Below are positions 52,397-61,261 of a stretch of DNA of 64,000 bases, in pieces. The DNA is from Natrinema salsiterrestre. GTDB taxonomy: Archaea; Halobacteriota; Halobacteria; Halobacteriales; Natrialbaceae. A model generated the notes under the pieces. That model made no database searches. It saw only the letters and a program-made list of their open reading frames with translations, and was not told the DNA's origin. Both the position numbers and the translations under genes were made by a program. The first letter of the stretch is position 1. Every line of letters begins with the position of its first letter. The stretch lies in contig NZ_JAMQOT010000005.1 in the NCBI RefSeq assembly GCF_029502005.1, positions 1 through 64,000 on the forward strand. The letters run 5' to 3'.

Positions 52397-54886
52397 ATGA
52401 GTTCAGACGTACCCGATCCGACGGACGTAGAGGCACGGTCAGTCGAAAACGTCCGTATCGAAGACGAGATGGAGCAGAGTTACATCGACTACGCGATGAG
52501 CGTCATCGCCGGTCGCGCCCTCCCCGACGCCCGCGACGGGCTCAAACCCGTCCACCGGCGCATCCTCTATGCGATGCACGAGATGGGCGTCTCCTCCGGG
52601 AGCAGCCACCGCAAGTCCTCCTCGATCGTCGGGGAGACGATGGGTGACTACCACCCCCACGGCGACAGCGCGATCTACGACACCCTGGTCCGGATGGCCC
52701 AGGACTTCTCGATGCGGTATCCCCTCGTGGACGGTCAGGGGAACTTCGGCTCGATGGACGGCGACCCGGCCGCCGCACCCCGATACACGGAGGCCCGGAT
52801 GGCCCCCGTCGCCGAGGAGTTACTCGAGGACATCGACAAGGACACGGTCGACTTCTCGCCGAATTACGACGACCGCCTGCAGGAGCCGGACGTGCTCCCG
52901 GCGGCGTTCCCGAACCTCCTCGTCAACGGTTCCTCGGGGATCGCGGTCGGGATGTCGACGAACATCCCGCCCCACAATTTGGGCGAGGTCATCGACGCGA
53001 CGATCGAGCTGATCGATAACCCCGACGCGACCGTCGACGACCTGATGGAGCACGTCAAGGGGCCTGACTTCCCGACGGGCGCGAACATCGTCGGCCGGGA
53101 CGCCATCTACTCGGCGTACAAGACCGGCCGCGGCCGCATCCGCGTCCGCGCCGAGTTCGAAGTCGAGGAGTGGCAGTCCAACCGGGAGCGGATCGTCGTC
53201 ACCGAACTCCCCTTCCAGGCCAACAAGGCCCGCCTCGTCGAGCGCATCGCCGAGGACGTCAACGAGGGCGAGATCGAGGGCATCTCCGACCTGCGCGACG
53301 AGTCCGACCGCGACGGCGTCCGCGTCGTCATCGAACTCAAGCGGGGCGCGAACGCCGACGTCGTCAAGAACAAACTGCTCGAGAACCACCTGGAGCGGAC
53401 CTTCGGCGTCATCAACCTCGCGCTGGTCGACGGCCAGCCGCGGGTCCTCTCGCTGAAGGAGACTCTTGCGGAGTACATCTCCCACCGCCGCGAGGTCGTC
53501 CGCCGACGCAGCGAGTACGACCTCGCGGAGGCCGAGGACCGAGCCCACATCCTCGAGGGCCGGCTGACCGCCGTCGAGAACGCTGAAGACGTCGTCGAGC
53601 TGATCCGCAACAGCGAGGATCGGTCGGCGGCGAAGGACGCGCTGCAGGAGGCCTACGACTTCTCGGCGGATCAGGCCGACCACATCGTCCGGATGCAACT
53701 CGGGAGCCTCACGTCCATGGAGGCCGCCGAGATCGAGGACGAGTACGAGGAGGTCCAGGCCGAGATCGAACGCCTGACCACGATCCTCGAGAGCGAGTCG
53801 GAACTGCTGACCGTCATCAAAGACGAACTCCGGGAGATCAGAGACGAGTACGCCGACGACCGCCGGACCTCGATCATCGAGGACCAGGGAACGGTCACCC
53901 ACGAGGACCTCATCCCAGAGGAGGAGGTCTTCGTCGTCATGACGGAGGACGACTACGTCAAGCGGATGCCGATCGAGAACTTCGACCCCCAGGGTCGGGG
54001 CGGCAAAGGGATCATCGGCGCGGACGTCAAGGAGGACGACCGCGTGTCGACGGTCTTCCGGGCCAACACGCACGATTACCTGCTCTGCTTCACCAATCAG
54101 GGCGAGGTCTACCGGCTCAAGACCTACGAGATCCCGGAGATGGGCCGGACCGCCCGCGGCAAATCGGCGGTCAACATCCTCGATCTCGATCCCGGCGAGG
54201 ACATCACGGCCATCGTCGACACCGACGCCTTCGGCGACGACGAGTTCGTGACGATGGCCACTCGGAACGGCTACGTCAAACGCACTGCCGGCGAGGAGTT
54301 CGACAACATCCTCTCGACGGGCATCATCGCGGCCGACCTCGAGGAGGGCGACGAACTCGTCGACGTCGAAGTCACCGACGGCACGCAGGATCTGGTCATC
54401 GCGACGGAAGGCGGGATGACGATCCGCTTCGACGAGGACGAGGTCCGTTCGATGGGGCGGAACGCCCGCGGCGTCAACGGGATCAAATTACAGGACGACG
54501 ACGCCGTGGCGGGGCTGGTCGCGACCGACGAGGGCGACGAGCGGGCGCTGCTGACGGTCACCGAAAACGGCTACGGCAAGCGGACGCTGCTCGCCGAGTA
54601 TCGCACCCAGTCCCGGTACGGAAAGGGGCTGATCGACATCAAGACCGGCGAGCGCAACGGTCCCGTGACGGCCGTCAAAGCGGTTGCAGACGACGATCAG
54701 CTCGTCCTGATGAGCGAGCGCGGCCAGATCGTCCGGACCCGGGTCGACGAGATCTCGACCGTGGGCCGGAACACGATGGGCGTCATCGTCATGGAAGTCG
54801 AGGACGGCGACGCGGTCGCCGCAGTCGACGACATTCCGGCGGCGGCGACCGCGGACGCCGACGGCGCAGTCGAGGAACCGAACTGA
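52397..54886 (+). CDS. gyrA: DNA gyrase subunit A
   Basis: An 829-residue type IIA breakage-reunion subunit. The catalytic tyrosine is Tyr130 in [10 protein letters not shown]. The quinolone-region helix reads [20 protein letters not shown]. The tower and coiled coil follow, and from about residue 510 a C-terminal DNA-wrapping beta-pinwheel has repeated blades, one containing [14 protein letters not shown], the GyrA box. The presence of that box marks a true gyrase rather than topoisomerase IV. The tail is acidic. The start at 52397 gives the usual N-terminus before [19 protein letters not shown]. Confidence 0.97.
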   Translation: MSSDVPDPTDVEARSVENVRIEDEMEQSYIDYAMSVIAGRALPDARDGLKPVHRRILYAMHEMGVSSGSSHRKSSSIVGETMGDYHPHGDSAIYDTLVRMAQDFSMRYPLVDGQGNFGSMDGDPAAAPRYTEARMAPVAEELLEDIDKDTVDFSPNYDDRLQEPDVLPAAFPNLLVNGSSGIAVGMSTNIPPHNLGEVIDATIELIDNPDATVDDLMEHVKGPDFPTGANIVGRDAIYSAYKTGRGRIRVRAEFEVEEWQSNRERIVVTELPFQANKARLVERIAEDVNEGEIEGISDLRDESDRDGVRVVIELKRGANADVVKNKLLENHLERTFGVINLALVDGQPRVLSLKETLAEYISHRREVVRRRSEYDLAEAEDRAHILEGRLTAVENAEDVVELIRNSEDRSAAKDALQEAYDFSADQADHIVRMQLGSLTSMEAAEIEDEYEEVQAEIERLTTILESESELLTVIKDELREIRDEYADDRRTSIIEDQGTVTHEDLIPEEEVFVVMTEDDYVKRMPIENFDPQGRGGKGIIGADVKEDDRVSTVFRANTHDYLLCFTNQGEVYRLKTYEIPEMGRTARGKSAVNILDLDPGEDITAIVDTDAFGDDEFVTMATRNGYVKRTAGEEFDNILSTGIIAADLEEGDELVDVEVTDGTQDLVIATEGGMTIRFDEDEVRSMGRNARGVNGIKLQDDDAVAGLVATDEGDERALLTVTENGYGKRTLLAEYRTQSRYGKGLIDIKTGERNGPVTAVKAVADDDQLVLMSERGQIVRTRVDEISTVGRNTMGVIVMEVEDGDAVAAVDDIPAAATADADGAVEEPN

Positions 54887-54982
54887 ACGGACCGTCCCGT
54901 TTCGAGAGCGATTTTCCGATTCGGTCGACGACGGAGAGCAGACGCTAGAAGGATAGAGAGAGAGATAGCCGGCTGCTGCGGT

Positions 54983-55516
54983 TCAGTGGGCCGGTTCCTC
55001 GGCGGGCGCGACCATGTCGTCGATCCGCAGGATGATGATGTTGTTCGTGTCGTCTTTCCCGTCGACGGTCCCCTCGATGACGAGTTTCGAGAGCGGCGTC
55101 GGGCCGACGGTGACGGAGTCGTCTTCGTGAATATCGCTGAGCGTGCCCTGAATGTGGATCTCCGCGCGGCAGAGTTCGGGGTGGTGAACGCTCGAGAGAT
55201 CGATCTCCTCGATGATCATGTCGTCGATGGGCTCCCCTTCGTGTTGCATCGGGACCGCAGCGGGCTCGTCCATCTGCTGGATCTCGAGGGCCTCGTAGGC
55301 CGTGGCCGTGGGCTTGTACCCCCCTTTCGGTCCCGGTACACCCTCTACCAGTTGGAGGGCTTTGAGACTCTGCATCTGGTTTCGGATCGTCCCCGGATTC
55401 CGGTCGACCTGTTCGGCGATATCCTCCCCTTTGATGGCGTCTTCGGTCTCTTTGTGAAGGTTCGTGAGCGCACGGAGGATTTTCTTCTGGCTCGGTGTGA
55501 GTTCGATTGATGACAT
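54983..55516 (-). CDS. Helix-turn-helix regulator (Rrf2-like), haloarchaeal
   Basis: A 177-residue protein. Residues 5-75 form a winged helix (LTPSQKKILRALTNLHKETE, IAEQVDRNPGTIRNQMQSLK, then a wing GVPGPKGGYKPTATAYEALE). The C-terminal 90 residues are a beta-rich domain (CRAEIHIQGTLSDIHEDDSV, VGPTPLSKLVIEGTVDGKDD) conserved in haloarchaea, lacking Fe-S cysteines of bacterial Rrf2 proteins. It is often annotated as Rrf2 family, but its ligand and targets are unknown. It is convergent with gyrA. The start is followed upstream by AATATATACC (about 55519-55528), which fits an AT-rich promoter. Confidence 0.7.
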   Translation of the reverse strand: MSSIELTPSQKKILRALTNLHKETEDAIKGEDIAEQVDRNPGTIRNQMQSLKALQLVEGVPGPKGGYKPTATAYEALEIQQMDEPAAVPMQHEGEPIDDMIIEEIDLSSVHHPELCRAEIHIQGTLSDIHEDDSVTVGPTPLSKLVIEGTVDGKDDTNNIIILRIDDMVAPAEEPAH

Positions 55517-55797
55517 AGGTATATATTCGTATTTGGTTTCCTTAAACCCGGCGGGTGAGCCGGATCGGTTTCCTCGTATTGGGACGTTTCACTCCGGTAC
55601 GGGAAGGTGTTTCTCTTCGTTTTTCCGGGCGAGTACCATCTTTCTTGTCGATCACTGGTGTCTAGAAACACGACCACTGCCGAGTGAAACGCCGCTGGGG
55701 AGATATCGAGGGATCCGATGAGAACTGTCGGCGCACTCCGTGACGGTGAGACCCTCTTGAACCCTCGAGAGCTGCTGTGAATCGCGAAACCTTCCGG

Positions 55798-56478
55798 TTA
55801 CGGTTCGGGTTCCGCGGGCGGGACGACCCACACGTGGCTCGCGACTGATTCGGGGAGCGAGACGGGGTCGTCGGCCTCGCTCGAGCGGGCGGTCACCATT
55901 CCGAACGGTGCGATCTCGATGATCTCGAGTTCGACGCCCGGTTCGACGCCGTGCTCCGCGAGATAGGAGAGGACCGCCGGATCGTGGTCGGCGACTTCGG
56001 CGACGGTGACGACGGTTCCCTCCTCGAACTCGGCGATCGACTCGCCGTCGGGACGCGTCGGTGGCTCGAGGTCTGCGCTGGGGATCGGGGAGCCGTGCGG
56101 GTCGACGTCGGGCTCGCCGAGGGCGGCGGCGACGCGCGCTTCGAAGTCCTCGCTGATGTGGTGTTCGAGCCGGTCGGCCTCCGCGTGGACTTCGGACCAG
56201 TCGTAATCGAGGTGTTCGGTGAGGTACGCTTCGAGGAGGCGGTGGTGACGGACGATCTCGAGGGCGACGGTTTCGCCCTCGTCGGTCAGGGTCACCCCGC
56301 GATACTTTTCGCGGTCGACCAGCTCCCGCTCCTCGAGCTTGTCGAGCATGCTGGTGACGGTCGGCGACGTGACGTCCAGTTCGGCCGCGATCTCGGAGGT
56401 CTTGATCCGATCGTCGGTCTCCCGCTGGAGCTGATAGATCGCTTTGAGATAGTCCTCCATCACGTCGCTCAACATCAT
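55798..56478 (-). CDS. DtxR/SirR-family metal-dependent regulator with FeoA-like domain
   Basis: A 226-residue protein starting MMLSDVMEDYLKAIYQLQRE. The winged helix runs to about residue 60 (IAAELDVTSPTVTSMLDKLE). The dimer and metal domain has RHHRLLEAYLTEHLDYDWSE and ADRLEHHISEDFEARV, with histidine and glutamate ligands for Mn2+ or Fe2+. A linker of about 30 residues leads to a C-terminal FeoA/SH3-like domain (VAEVADHDPAVLSYLAEHGV, APFGMVTAR). It would repress metal uptake genes when metal is plentiful. A 14-bp palindrome in its own promoter (56491-56504) suggests autoregulation. It is divergent from arginase. Confidence 0.85.
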   Translation of the reverse strand: MMLSDVMEDYLKAIYQLQRETDDRIKTSEIAAELDVTSPTVTSMLDKLEERELVDREKYRGVTLTDEGETVALEIVRHHRLLEAYLTEHLDYDWSEVHAEADRLEHHISEDFEARVAAALGEPDVDPHGSPIPSADLEPPTRPDGESIAEFEEGTVVTVAEVADHDPAVLSYLAEHGVEPGVELEIIEIAPFGMVTARSSEADDPVSLPESVASHVWVVPPAEPEP

Positions 56479-56490
56479 TCTGTGCCGGAT

Positions 56491-56504
56491 TTAGAGACGT
56501 CTAA
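56491..56504. promoter_or_regulatory. Candidate DtxR/SirR operator
   Basis: TTAGA-GACG-TCTAA is a 14-bp inverted repeat 13-26 bases before the regulator start. TTAG and CTAA arms are typical of archaeal DtxR-type operators. Bound repressor would cover the promoter of its own gene and lie about 70 bases before the arginase start, so it could affect both. Confidence 0.5.
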
Positions 56505-56574
56505 CCCTAAAGCTATCGCCAGCGAAACGGCACCGAATCGTCACGATCAAATCGGCCGTCGACGTATCGAAACT

Positions 56575-57495
56575 ATGGAACGGAACGTCAGGATAATCGG
56601 TGCGCCGATGGACTACGGTGCGAATCGGCGCGGCGTCGACATGGGGCCGTCCGCGATCCGGTATGCCGGTCTGGCCGACGGCCTCGAGCGGGCGGGCGTC
56701 GAACCGATCGACGACGGTGATCTATCGATGCCTCGGGCGGAGGAGCGAGATCCGGACGCCGACCAGCCCAGCAGCGGGAACGCGAAGTTCCTCCGGGAGG
56801 TCCAGGACGTCTGTACGCGGGTCGGCGATCGGGTCGCGGCGACGCTCGCTGACGGCGAGTTCCCGCTCGTGCTGGGCGGCGATCACTCCGTTGCGATCGG
56901 ATCGCTCAACGGCTCGTCGCGGGGAGCAGACCTCGGTGTCGTCTGGTTCGATGCCCACGCCGACCTCAATACGCCCGAGACCTCTCCCAGCGGGAACGTT
57001 CACGGAATGCCGCTGGCTGCGTCCCTCGGCCGCGGCGCGTTCGGCGAAACGGACTGGGCCCCCGCGCCCGATCTTCGGGAGTCGTCGATCGCCTACGTCG
57101 GCCTTCGGAGCATCGACGAACGGGAGCGCGAACTGATCCGGGACAGCGACATGACCGCCTTTACCATGTCCGATATCGACCAGCGCGGGATCTCTGCGGT
57201 CGTCGAGGACGCGCTCGCGGTCGCGACCGACGGGACCGACGGCGTCCACGTCAGCCTCGACCTCGACTGGCTCGATCCGAAGGAGGCACCCGGGGTGGGT
57301 ACCCCGGTCCGGGGCGGCGTTACCTACCGAGAGGCCCACGCCGCGCTCGAGGCCCTGTCCCGCCGCGACGAGGCCGACGGGATTCTCCGATCGATGGACG
57401 TCGTCGAAGTGAACCCGATCCTGGACGAGGCGAACGAGACGGCGACCCTGGCGGCGGAACTGACGGCGAGCACGTTCGGCAAACGGATCCTCTGA
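56575..57495 (+). CDS. rocF: Arginase
   Basis: A 306-residue ureohydrolase. Mn ligands sit in GGDHSVAIGS (residues 101-110), WFDAHADLNTPETSPSGNVH (residues 125-144) and LDLDWLDPKEAPGVGTPV (near 225). The SGNVHGMP element fits arginase rather than agmatinase. It cleaves arginine to ornithine and urea. A TATA-like GATCAAATC at about 56543-56551 lies 24-32 bases before the ATG. It is divergent from a metal regulator, which is notable because arginase needs Mn2+. Confidence 0.85.
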   Translation: MERNVRIIGAPMDYGANRRGVDMGPSAIRYAGLADGLERAGVEPIDDGDLSMPRAEERDPDADQPSSGNAKFLREVQDVCTRVGDRVAATLADGEFPLVLGGDHSVAIGSLNGSSRGADLGVVWFDAHADLNTPETSPSGNVHGMPLAASLGRGAFGETDWAPAPDLRESSIAYVGLRSIDERERELIRDSDMTAFTMSDIDQRGISAVVEDALAVATDGTDGVHVSLDLDWLDPKEAPGVGTPVRGGVTYREAHAALEALSRRDEADGILRSMDVVEVNPILDEANETATLAAELTASTFGKRIL

Positions 57496-57606
57496 GGGAC
57501 GTTTCGGGGCGATCCGCTTCGTGACTGCGGATAAACAAGTGTGAATCTTTTGCACACCGATACTCGTTCCAACACCTTTGTATCATAGTGATTCCCAGTG
57601 TGGGAT

Positions 57607-58776
57607 ATGACTGAGAACGTCGTCGTGCTCGGTGCGGGATACGCTGGCACCGGGACGATCAACAGGCTCCAGTCGGAGCTCGGGGGCAACGCGCGGCTAA
57701 CGTGGATCGCCGACGTCGATTATCACCTCGTCCTACACGAGTCCCATCGTGCGATCCGGGACCCGGATGTCCGCTCGGACATCACGTTCCCGATCGATCA
57801 GATCGCGGATCCGTCGACCCAGTTCATCGAGGACGAAGTGACCGGTCTCGACGTCGACGAGCAGGTCGTCGAACTCGCCGACGGCGACGACGTCGACTAC
57901 GATTACGTTCTCGTCGGCCTCGGCAGCCAGACCGCCTACTACGGAATCCCGGGCCTCGAGGAGCACTCCCTGACCCTGAAGAGCCTCGACGACGCCCTCG
58001 AGATTCACGAAGCCGTCAGCGACGCCAGTCAGGAGGCGACTCGCGGCGAGCCCGCCCAGATCGTCATCGGCGGTGCCGGCCTCTCCGGCATCCAGACGGC
58101 GGGCGAGATCGCCGAGTTCCGCGACGAGCACCGCGCCCCGATCGAGATTCACCTCGTCGAGGCCCTCGAGGAGATCTTCCCGGGCAACGATCCGGAGGTC
58201 CAGCAGGCCCTTCGCGACCTGCTCGAGGAAGCGGGCGTTCAGATCCACACGGACGACCCGATCACGGAGGCCACCGAGGACCACATCGAGTTCGACGAGG
58301 GCGAGCCCCTCGATCACGACGTCCTCGTCTGGACCGGCGGGATTACGGGTCGCGACGCGATGGACGACGCCGACCTCGACAAGGAGCACAACCGCGTCAA
58401 CACGGGGGCCAATTTCCAGACCTCCGACGAGCGCGTGTTCGCCATCGGTGACTCGGCGATCATCGATCAGGGCGACCAGCCCGCGCCGCCGACGGCACAG
58501 GCCGCCTGGCAGGCCGCGGAAGTCGCCGGCGAGAACATCGCGCGTGCGATCGAGAACCGGCCGCTCAAGACCTGGGAGTACGACGACAAGGGGACGGTCA
58601 TCTCCGTCGGCGAGAAGGCCGTCGCCCACGACGTCAAGCCGGCCTTCGGCATCTCGCTGCCCGTCGACACCTTCGGCGGCTTCCCGGCCCAGAACCTCAA
58701 GAAGATGATCGCCGCCCGCTGGATCGCCGACATCACGTCCTGGAACGTCGCGCGCAAGTCCTGGTCGTCGCTGTAG
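57607..58776 (+). CDS. Type II NADH dehydrogenase (NDH-2-like)
   Basis: A 389-residue flavoprotein with two dinucleotide-binding folds: VVVLGAGYAGTGTINRLQSE (FAD, residues 5-24) and IVIGGAGLSGIQTAGEIAEF (NADH, near 150). ERVFAIGDSAIID near 285 binds the FAD ribose, followed by TAQAAWQAAEVAGENIARAI, the quinone-side motif of NDH-2. It would pass electrons from NADH to menaquinone at the membrane without pumping. The start at 57607 fits GTATCATAG about 26 bases upstream. Sulfide:quinone reductases are a related alternative, but no matching cysteines are seen. Confidence 0.8.
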   Translation: MTENVVVLGAGYAGTGTINRLQSELGGNARLTWIADVDYHLVLHESHRAIRDPDVRSDITFPIDQIADPSTQFIEDEVTGLDVDEQVVELADGDDVDYDYVLVGLGSQTAYYGIPGLEEHSLTLKSLDDALEIHEAVSDASQEATRGEPAQIVIGGAGLSGIQTAGEIAEFRDEHRAPIEIHLVEALEEIFPGNDPEVQQALRDLLEEAGVQIHTDDPITEATEDHIEFDEGEPLDHDVLVWTGGITGRDAMDDADLDKEHNRVNTGANFQTSDERVFAIGDSAIIDQGDQPAPPTAQAAWQAAEVAGENIARAIENRPLKTWEYDDKGTVISVGEKAVAHDVKPAFGISLPVDTFGGFPAQNLKKMIAARWIADITSWNVARKSWSSL

Positions 58777-58923
58777 ACCCCCACTCGCGCACCCCCCAAC
58801 GACTTCTTTCGTCTCCGTTTTCGAACTCGCCTTTCGGATCGCCGTTCGCGTCTCCCGGTAGCCGACCCGCAAATCAACGTAGTCGAGCGATACTTCGCCG
58901 CTCGAGTCCGGCCGTCGACTTAC

Positions 58924-59886
58924 TCACTCGAATCCGAGCGAGGCGTCGGGGCTGACGGGTTCGACATCGCCTGCCGCCGCGGCTTCGTTGTAGATGTGAC
59001 CCCACATGGCGAACAGCAGGTTGAGCTGATACGCCACGAGAACGAACGCCAGCGGAACGATGAGGACGATACCGAAGACGGTGATCATCAGGACGAACCA
59101 GACGATATTGACCACGATCGACAGCACGACCGAGAACGCGATGTACGCGAGCACGCCCTTGAGGTAGTGCATCGAGAGCGCGAACTCGAGTATTCGGCCG
59201 TCGGAGAACACTTTCCTCACACTTCCCGTCCCGATCACGACGGGCACGATCGCACCCGTGAGGTAGGATCCGGCCAGCGAGAGGAGGAATCCGAGTCCGG
59301 CGATCGCGATGACGAGCGACGGGGTATCGCTGACCGCGATGATCGCGAGCACGAGCGCCCCGATCGCTGCGCTGAACGCGACCGTGATACCCAGGAGGAG
59401 CCCGCCGAGTAGCAGTCCGTCTCTTCCCAGTCCGCCCCAGTCGTCGAACGACGGCGGGACCTCGTCACCGCGGGCCGCAGCGCGGCCGACCCGATAGGCG
59501 TAGCCGAGAGCGAAGATCAGCGGGATCAACAGAAAGGAACCGAAGAAAACGAGGACGGAATCGATCAGCAACGGTTTCCCGTCCTTGCCGAGGGGGAATT
59601 TGAACGAGAACTCGAGGAGATCCCGGTCGTGTCGTTTCGGCCTCGACTGATCGTCCGCGTCCGTTGCAGCCGAAACCGGGTCTTCGTGTATGCTCGACGT
59701 TGTGTCTCCCCCCGTTGAATCGGTACTCGACCAGCCAGCCGATCCGTCGGCATTCGCGGAGTCGGCGCTCGACCACTCGGACCTCGGCTCCGCGTCGCTC
59801 CGATCCGCTGCGAGCTTCGAGCCGCAATCCGGACAGAGAATCGTCCCCCCTTCGAACCCCTCGTCACAGTCGTGACAGTACGGCAT
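58924..59886 (-). CDS. DUF4013 membrane protein with zinc ribbon
   Basis: A 320-residue protein starting MPYCHDCDEGFEGGTILCPD. The first 25 residues form a zinc ribbon (CHDC and CPDC). Residues 30-90 are acidic and disordered. From about residue 95 the DUF4013 domain follows (FSFKFPLGKDGKPLLIDSVL, then GYAYRVGRAAARGDEVPPSF and five to six membrane helices). The family is common in haloarchaea and of unknown function. The start at 59886 fits a TATA-like CATATACAG about 27 bases upstream, and longer in-frame starts are not supported. Confidence 0.8.
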   Translation of the reverse strand: MPYCHDCDEGFEGGTILCPDCGSKLAADRSDAEPRSEWSSADSANADGSAGWSSTDSTGGDTTSSIHEDPVSAATDADDQSRPKRHDRDLLEFSFKFPLGKDGKPLLIDSVLVFFGSFLLIPLIFALGYAYRVGRAAARGDEVPPSFDDWGGLGRDGLLLGGLLLGITVAFSAAIGALVLAIIAVSDTPSLVIAIAGLGFLLSLAGSYLTGAIVPVVIGTGSVRKVFSDGRILEFALSMHYLKGVLAYIAFSVVLSIVVNIVWFVLMITVFGIVLIVPLAFVLVAYQLNLLFAMWGHIYNEAAAAGDVEPVSPDASLGFE

Positions 59887-60000
59887 AGGCGAAGACTCGT
59901 TCACATCTGTATATGAATTCTGGTTTGAATGATGAGACCGATCGAACGAGTTCTGCATGTCCAGTACTGTACGCACAGCCGTTCTACTGTGCGACATCGA

Positions 60001-60555
60001 CTACTCGGCGGCCGGTGGTTCGTCCTCATCCCCCCGGTCCTTCCCCATCGGCCGGGCCGGGACGCCTGCGACCGTCGTGTCCGGTGGCACGTCTTGGGTC
60101 ACGAGCGAGTTCGCCGCGATGCTGGCCCCCTCGCCGATTTCCACGCCGGGCAGGACGATCGCACCGGCCCCGATCATCGCCCGTTCGCCCACGATGACCT
60201 CACCCGTCCGGTACTCGTCTTGCAGGAATTCGTGACAGAGGATCGTCGCGTCGTAGCCGATTATCGCGTCCGCCCGCACGGTGATCAGGTCCGGCCAGAA
60301 GACGTCCGGCGTGGCCTCGAGGCCCCAGGAAACGCCGTCACCGACCGTGACGCCGATGCGGCGCAGGAGCCAGCGCTTGAGCCGGAGGCTGGGCGATATT
60401 CGGACGAGCCACACGACGACGTAGTTGATCGCGACCCGGAGCGGGTTCCGGGCGGTAGTCCAGTGGGACAGCGAGTTTCGCGGCCCCGGGGTCGCGTGGC
60501 GCTGGACGCGGTCCTGTCGCGGCGTCGTATCGTCGGAAGCTGTCACTGATCGCAT
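60001..60555 (-). CDS. Left-handed beta-helix (hexapeptide) acyltransferase
   Basis: A 184-residue protein. A basic membrane-proximal helix (INYVVVWLVRISPSLRLKRW, near residue 45) precedes a hexapeptide-repeat beta-helix (LITVRADAIIGYDATILCHE, VIVGERAMIGAGAIVLPGVE, IGEGASIAANSLVTQDVPPD, then TTVAGVPARPMGK). This ending is typical of maltose/galactoside O-acetyltransferases and serine acetyltransferase relatives. The acetyl acceptor is unknown. The start at 60555 lies two bases from a 24-bp inverted repeat, a probable control site. Confidence 0.8.
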   Translation of the reverse strand: MRSVTASDDTTPRQDRVQRHATPGPRNSLSHWTTARNPLRVAINYVVVWLVRISPSLRLKRWLLRRIGVTVGDGVSWGLEATPDVFWPDLITVRADAIIGYDATILCHEFLQDEYRTGEVIVGERAMIGAGAIVLPGVEIGEGASIAANSLVTQDVPPDTTVAGVPARPMGKDRGDEDEPPAAE

Positions 60556-60556
60556 C

Positions 60557-60580
60557 GTTTGACGTATCGGTACATCAAAC
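60557..60580. promoter_or_regulatory. 24-bp inverted repeat at the acyltransferase start
   Basis: GTTTGACGTA-TCGG-TACATCAAAC has arms matching in nine of ten positions. It ends two bases before the acyltransferase ATG, so a bound protein would block initiation. The regulator is unknown; the divergent gene at 60842 encodes a winged-helix protein. Confidence 0.5.
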
Positions 60581-60841
60581 CGACCGGTTCGGAAACCGGA
60601 TCGCTCGATCCGGCCGTGCCGGACCGCCGGGACAGCGACGATGGCCCGGTGTGAATCCGCGATCCGGCGATGGAGCCGATCGGTGGTCCGGCGAAACCGT
60701 CGCGCCACACCGGTCCGGCCCTCGAATTCTCGTGCCACAACTACTCCCCGATCGAATTCCGACTATCTCGACCGTGTGTGGACGACAGATCCCTGCTTGG
60801 TTAGGGGATGTCGCTGTCCGGACGGCCGACAACGACGACCT

Positions 60842-61186
60842 ATGCGACAGCCCCACTCGACGCACCTCGAGACGGATACAGTCTTCGCGATTCTGTCGAA
60901 CCCGACGGATCGGTCCGTCGTGCGGTATCTCTGTACGGTTCGGGAAACGACCGTTCGAGAGCTCGCGAGACAGATTGCGACGTCGGAGCGAAACGACGCT
61001 CCCAGCGAGGCGGGACCGACCGCCCGACCGGCCGTCGTCACCGCACTGCATCACAATCACCTCCCGCGGCTCGATACACACGCCGTGGTGTCGTACGACG
61101 ACTCCGCAGACAACGTAACGCGCGGGGCGAACTTCGAGGAGATCGAAGCGTTCGTCGAACCCCTCGAGGCCCGCCACGTCGAATAG
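60842..61186 (+). CDS. DUF7344-like winged-helix protein
   Basis: A 114-residue protein. TDTVFAILSNPTDRSVVRYL is the first helix region, VRELARQIATSERND the second, and VVTALHHNHLPRLDTHAVVS the recognition helix and wing, ending VSYDDSADNVTRGANFEE. This is the pattern of the haloarchaeal DUF7344 winged-helix domain, typically with L-H-H-x-H-L-P-x-L. Function is unknown; it may bind DNA. It is divergent from the acyltransferase across about 286 bases that hold the palindrome at 60557. Confidence 0.65.
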   Translation: MRQPHSTHLETDTVFAILSNPTDRSVVRYLCTVRETTVRELARQIATSERNDAPSEAGPTARPAVVTALHHNHLPRLDTHAVVSYDDSADNVTRGANFEEIEAFVEPLEARHVE

Positions 61187-61261
61187 ACTGGATCGATCGA
61201 ATCGACATCGTAACTGCGAGGCCCGAGCAGCGGTTTTGCCGGGTCTCGGTCGAGACGGTTC

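Noticed and set aside
57540-57565. GTGTG...CACAC stem before NDH-2
   Set aside because: The arms have only five matching bases with an offset, which is not distinguishable from chance.
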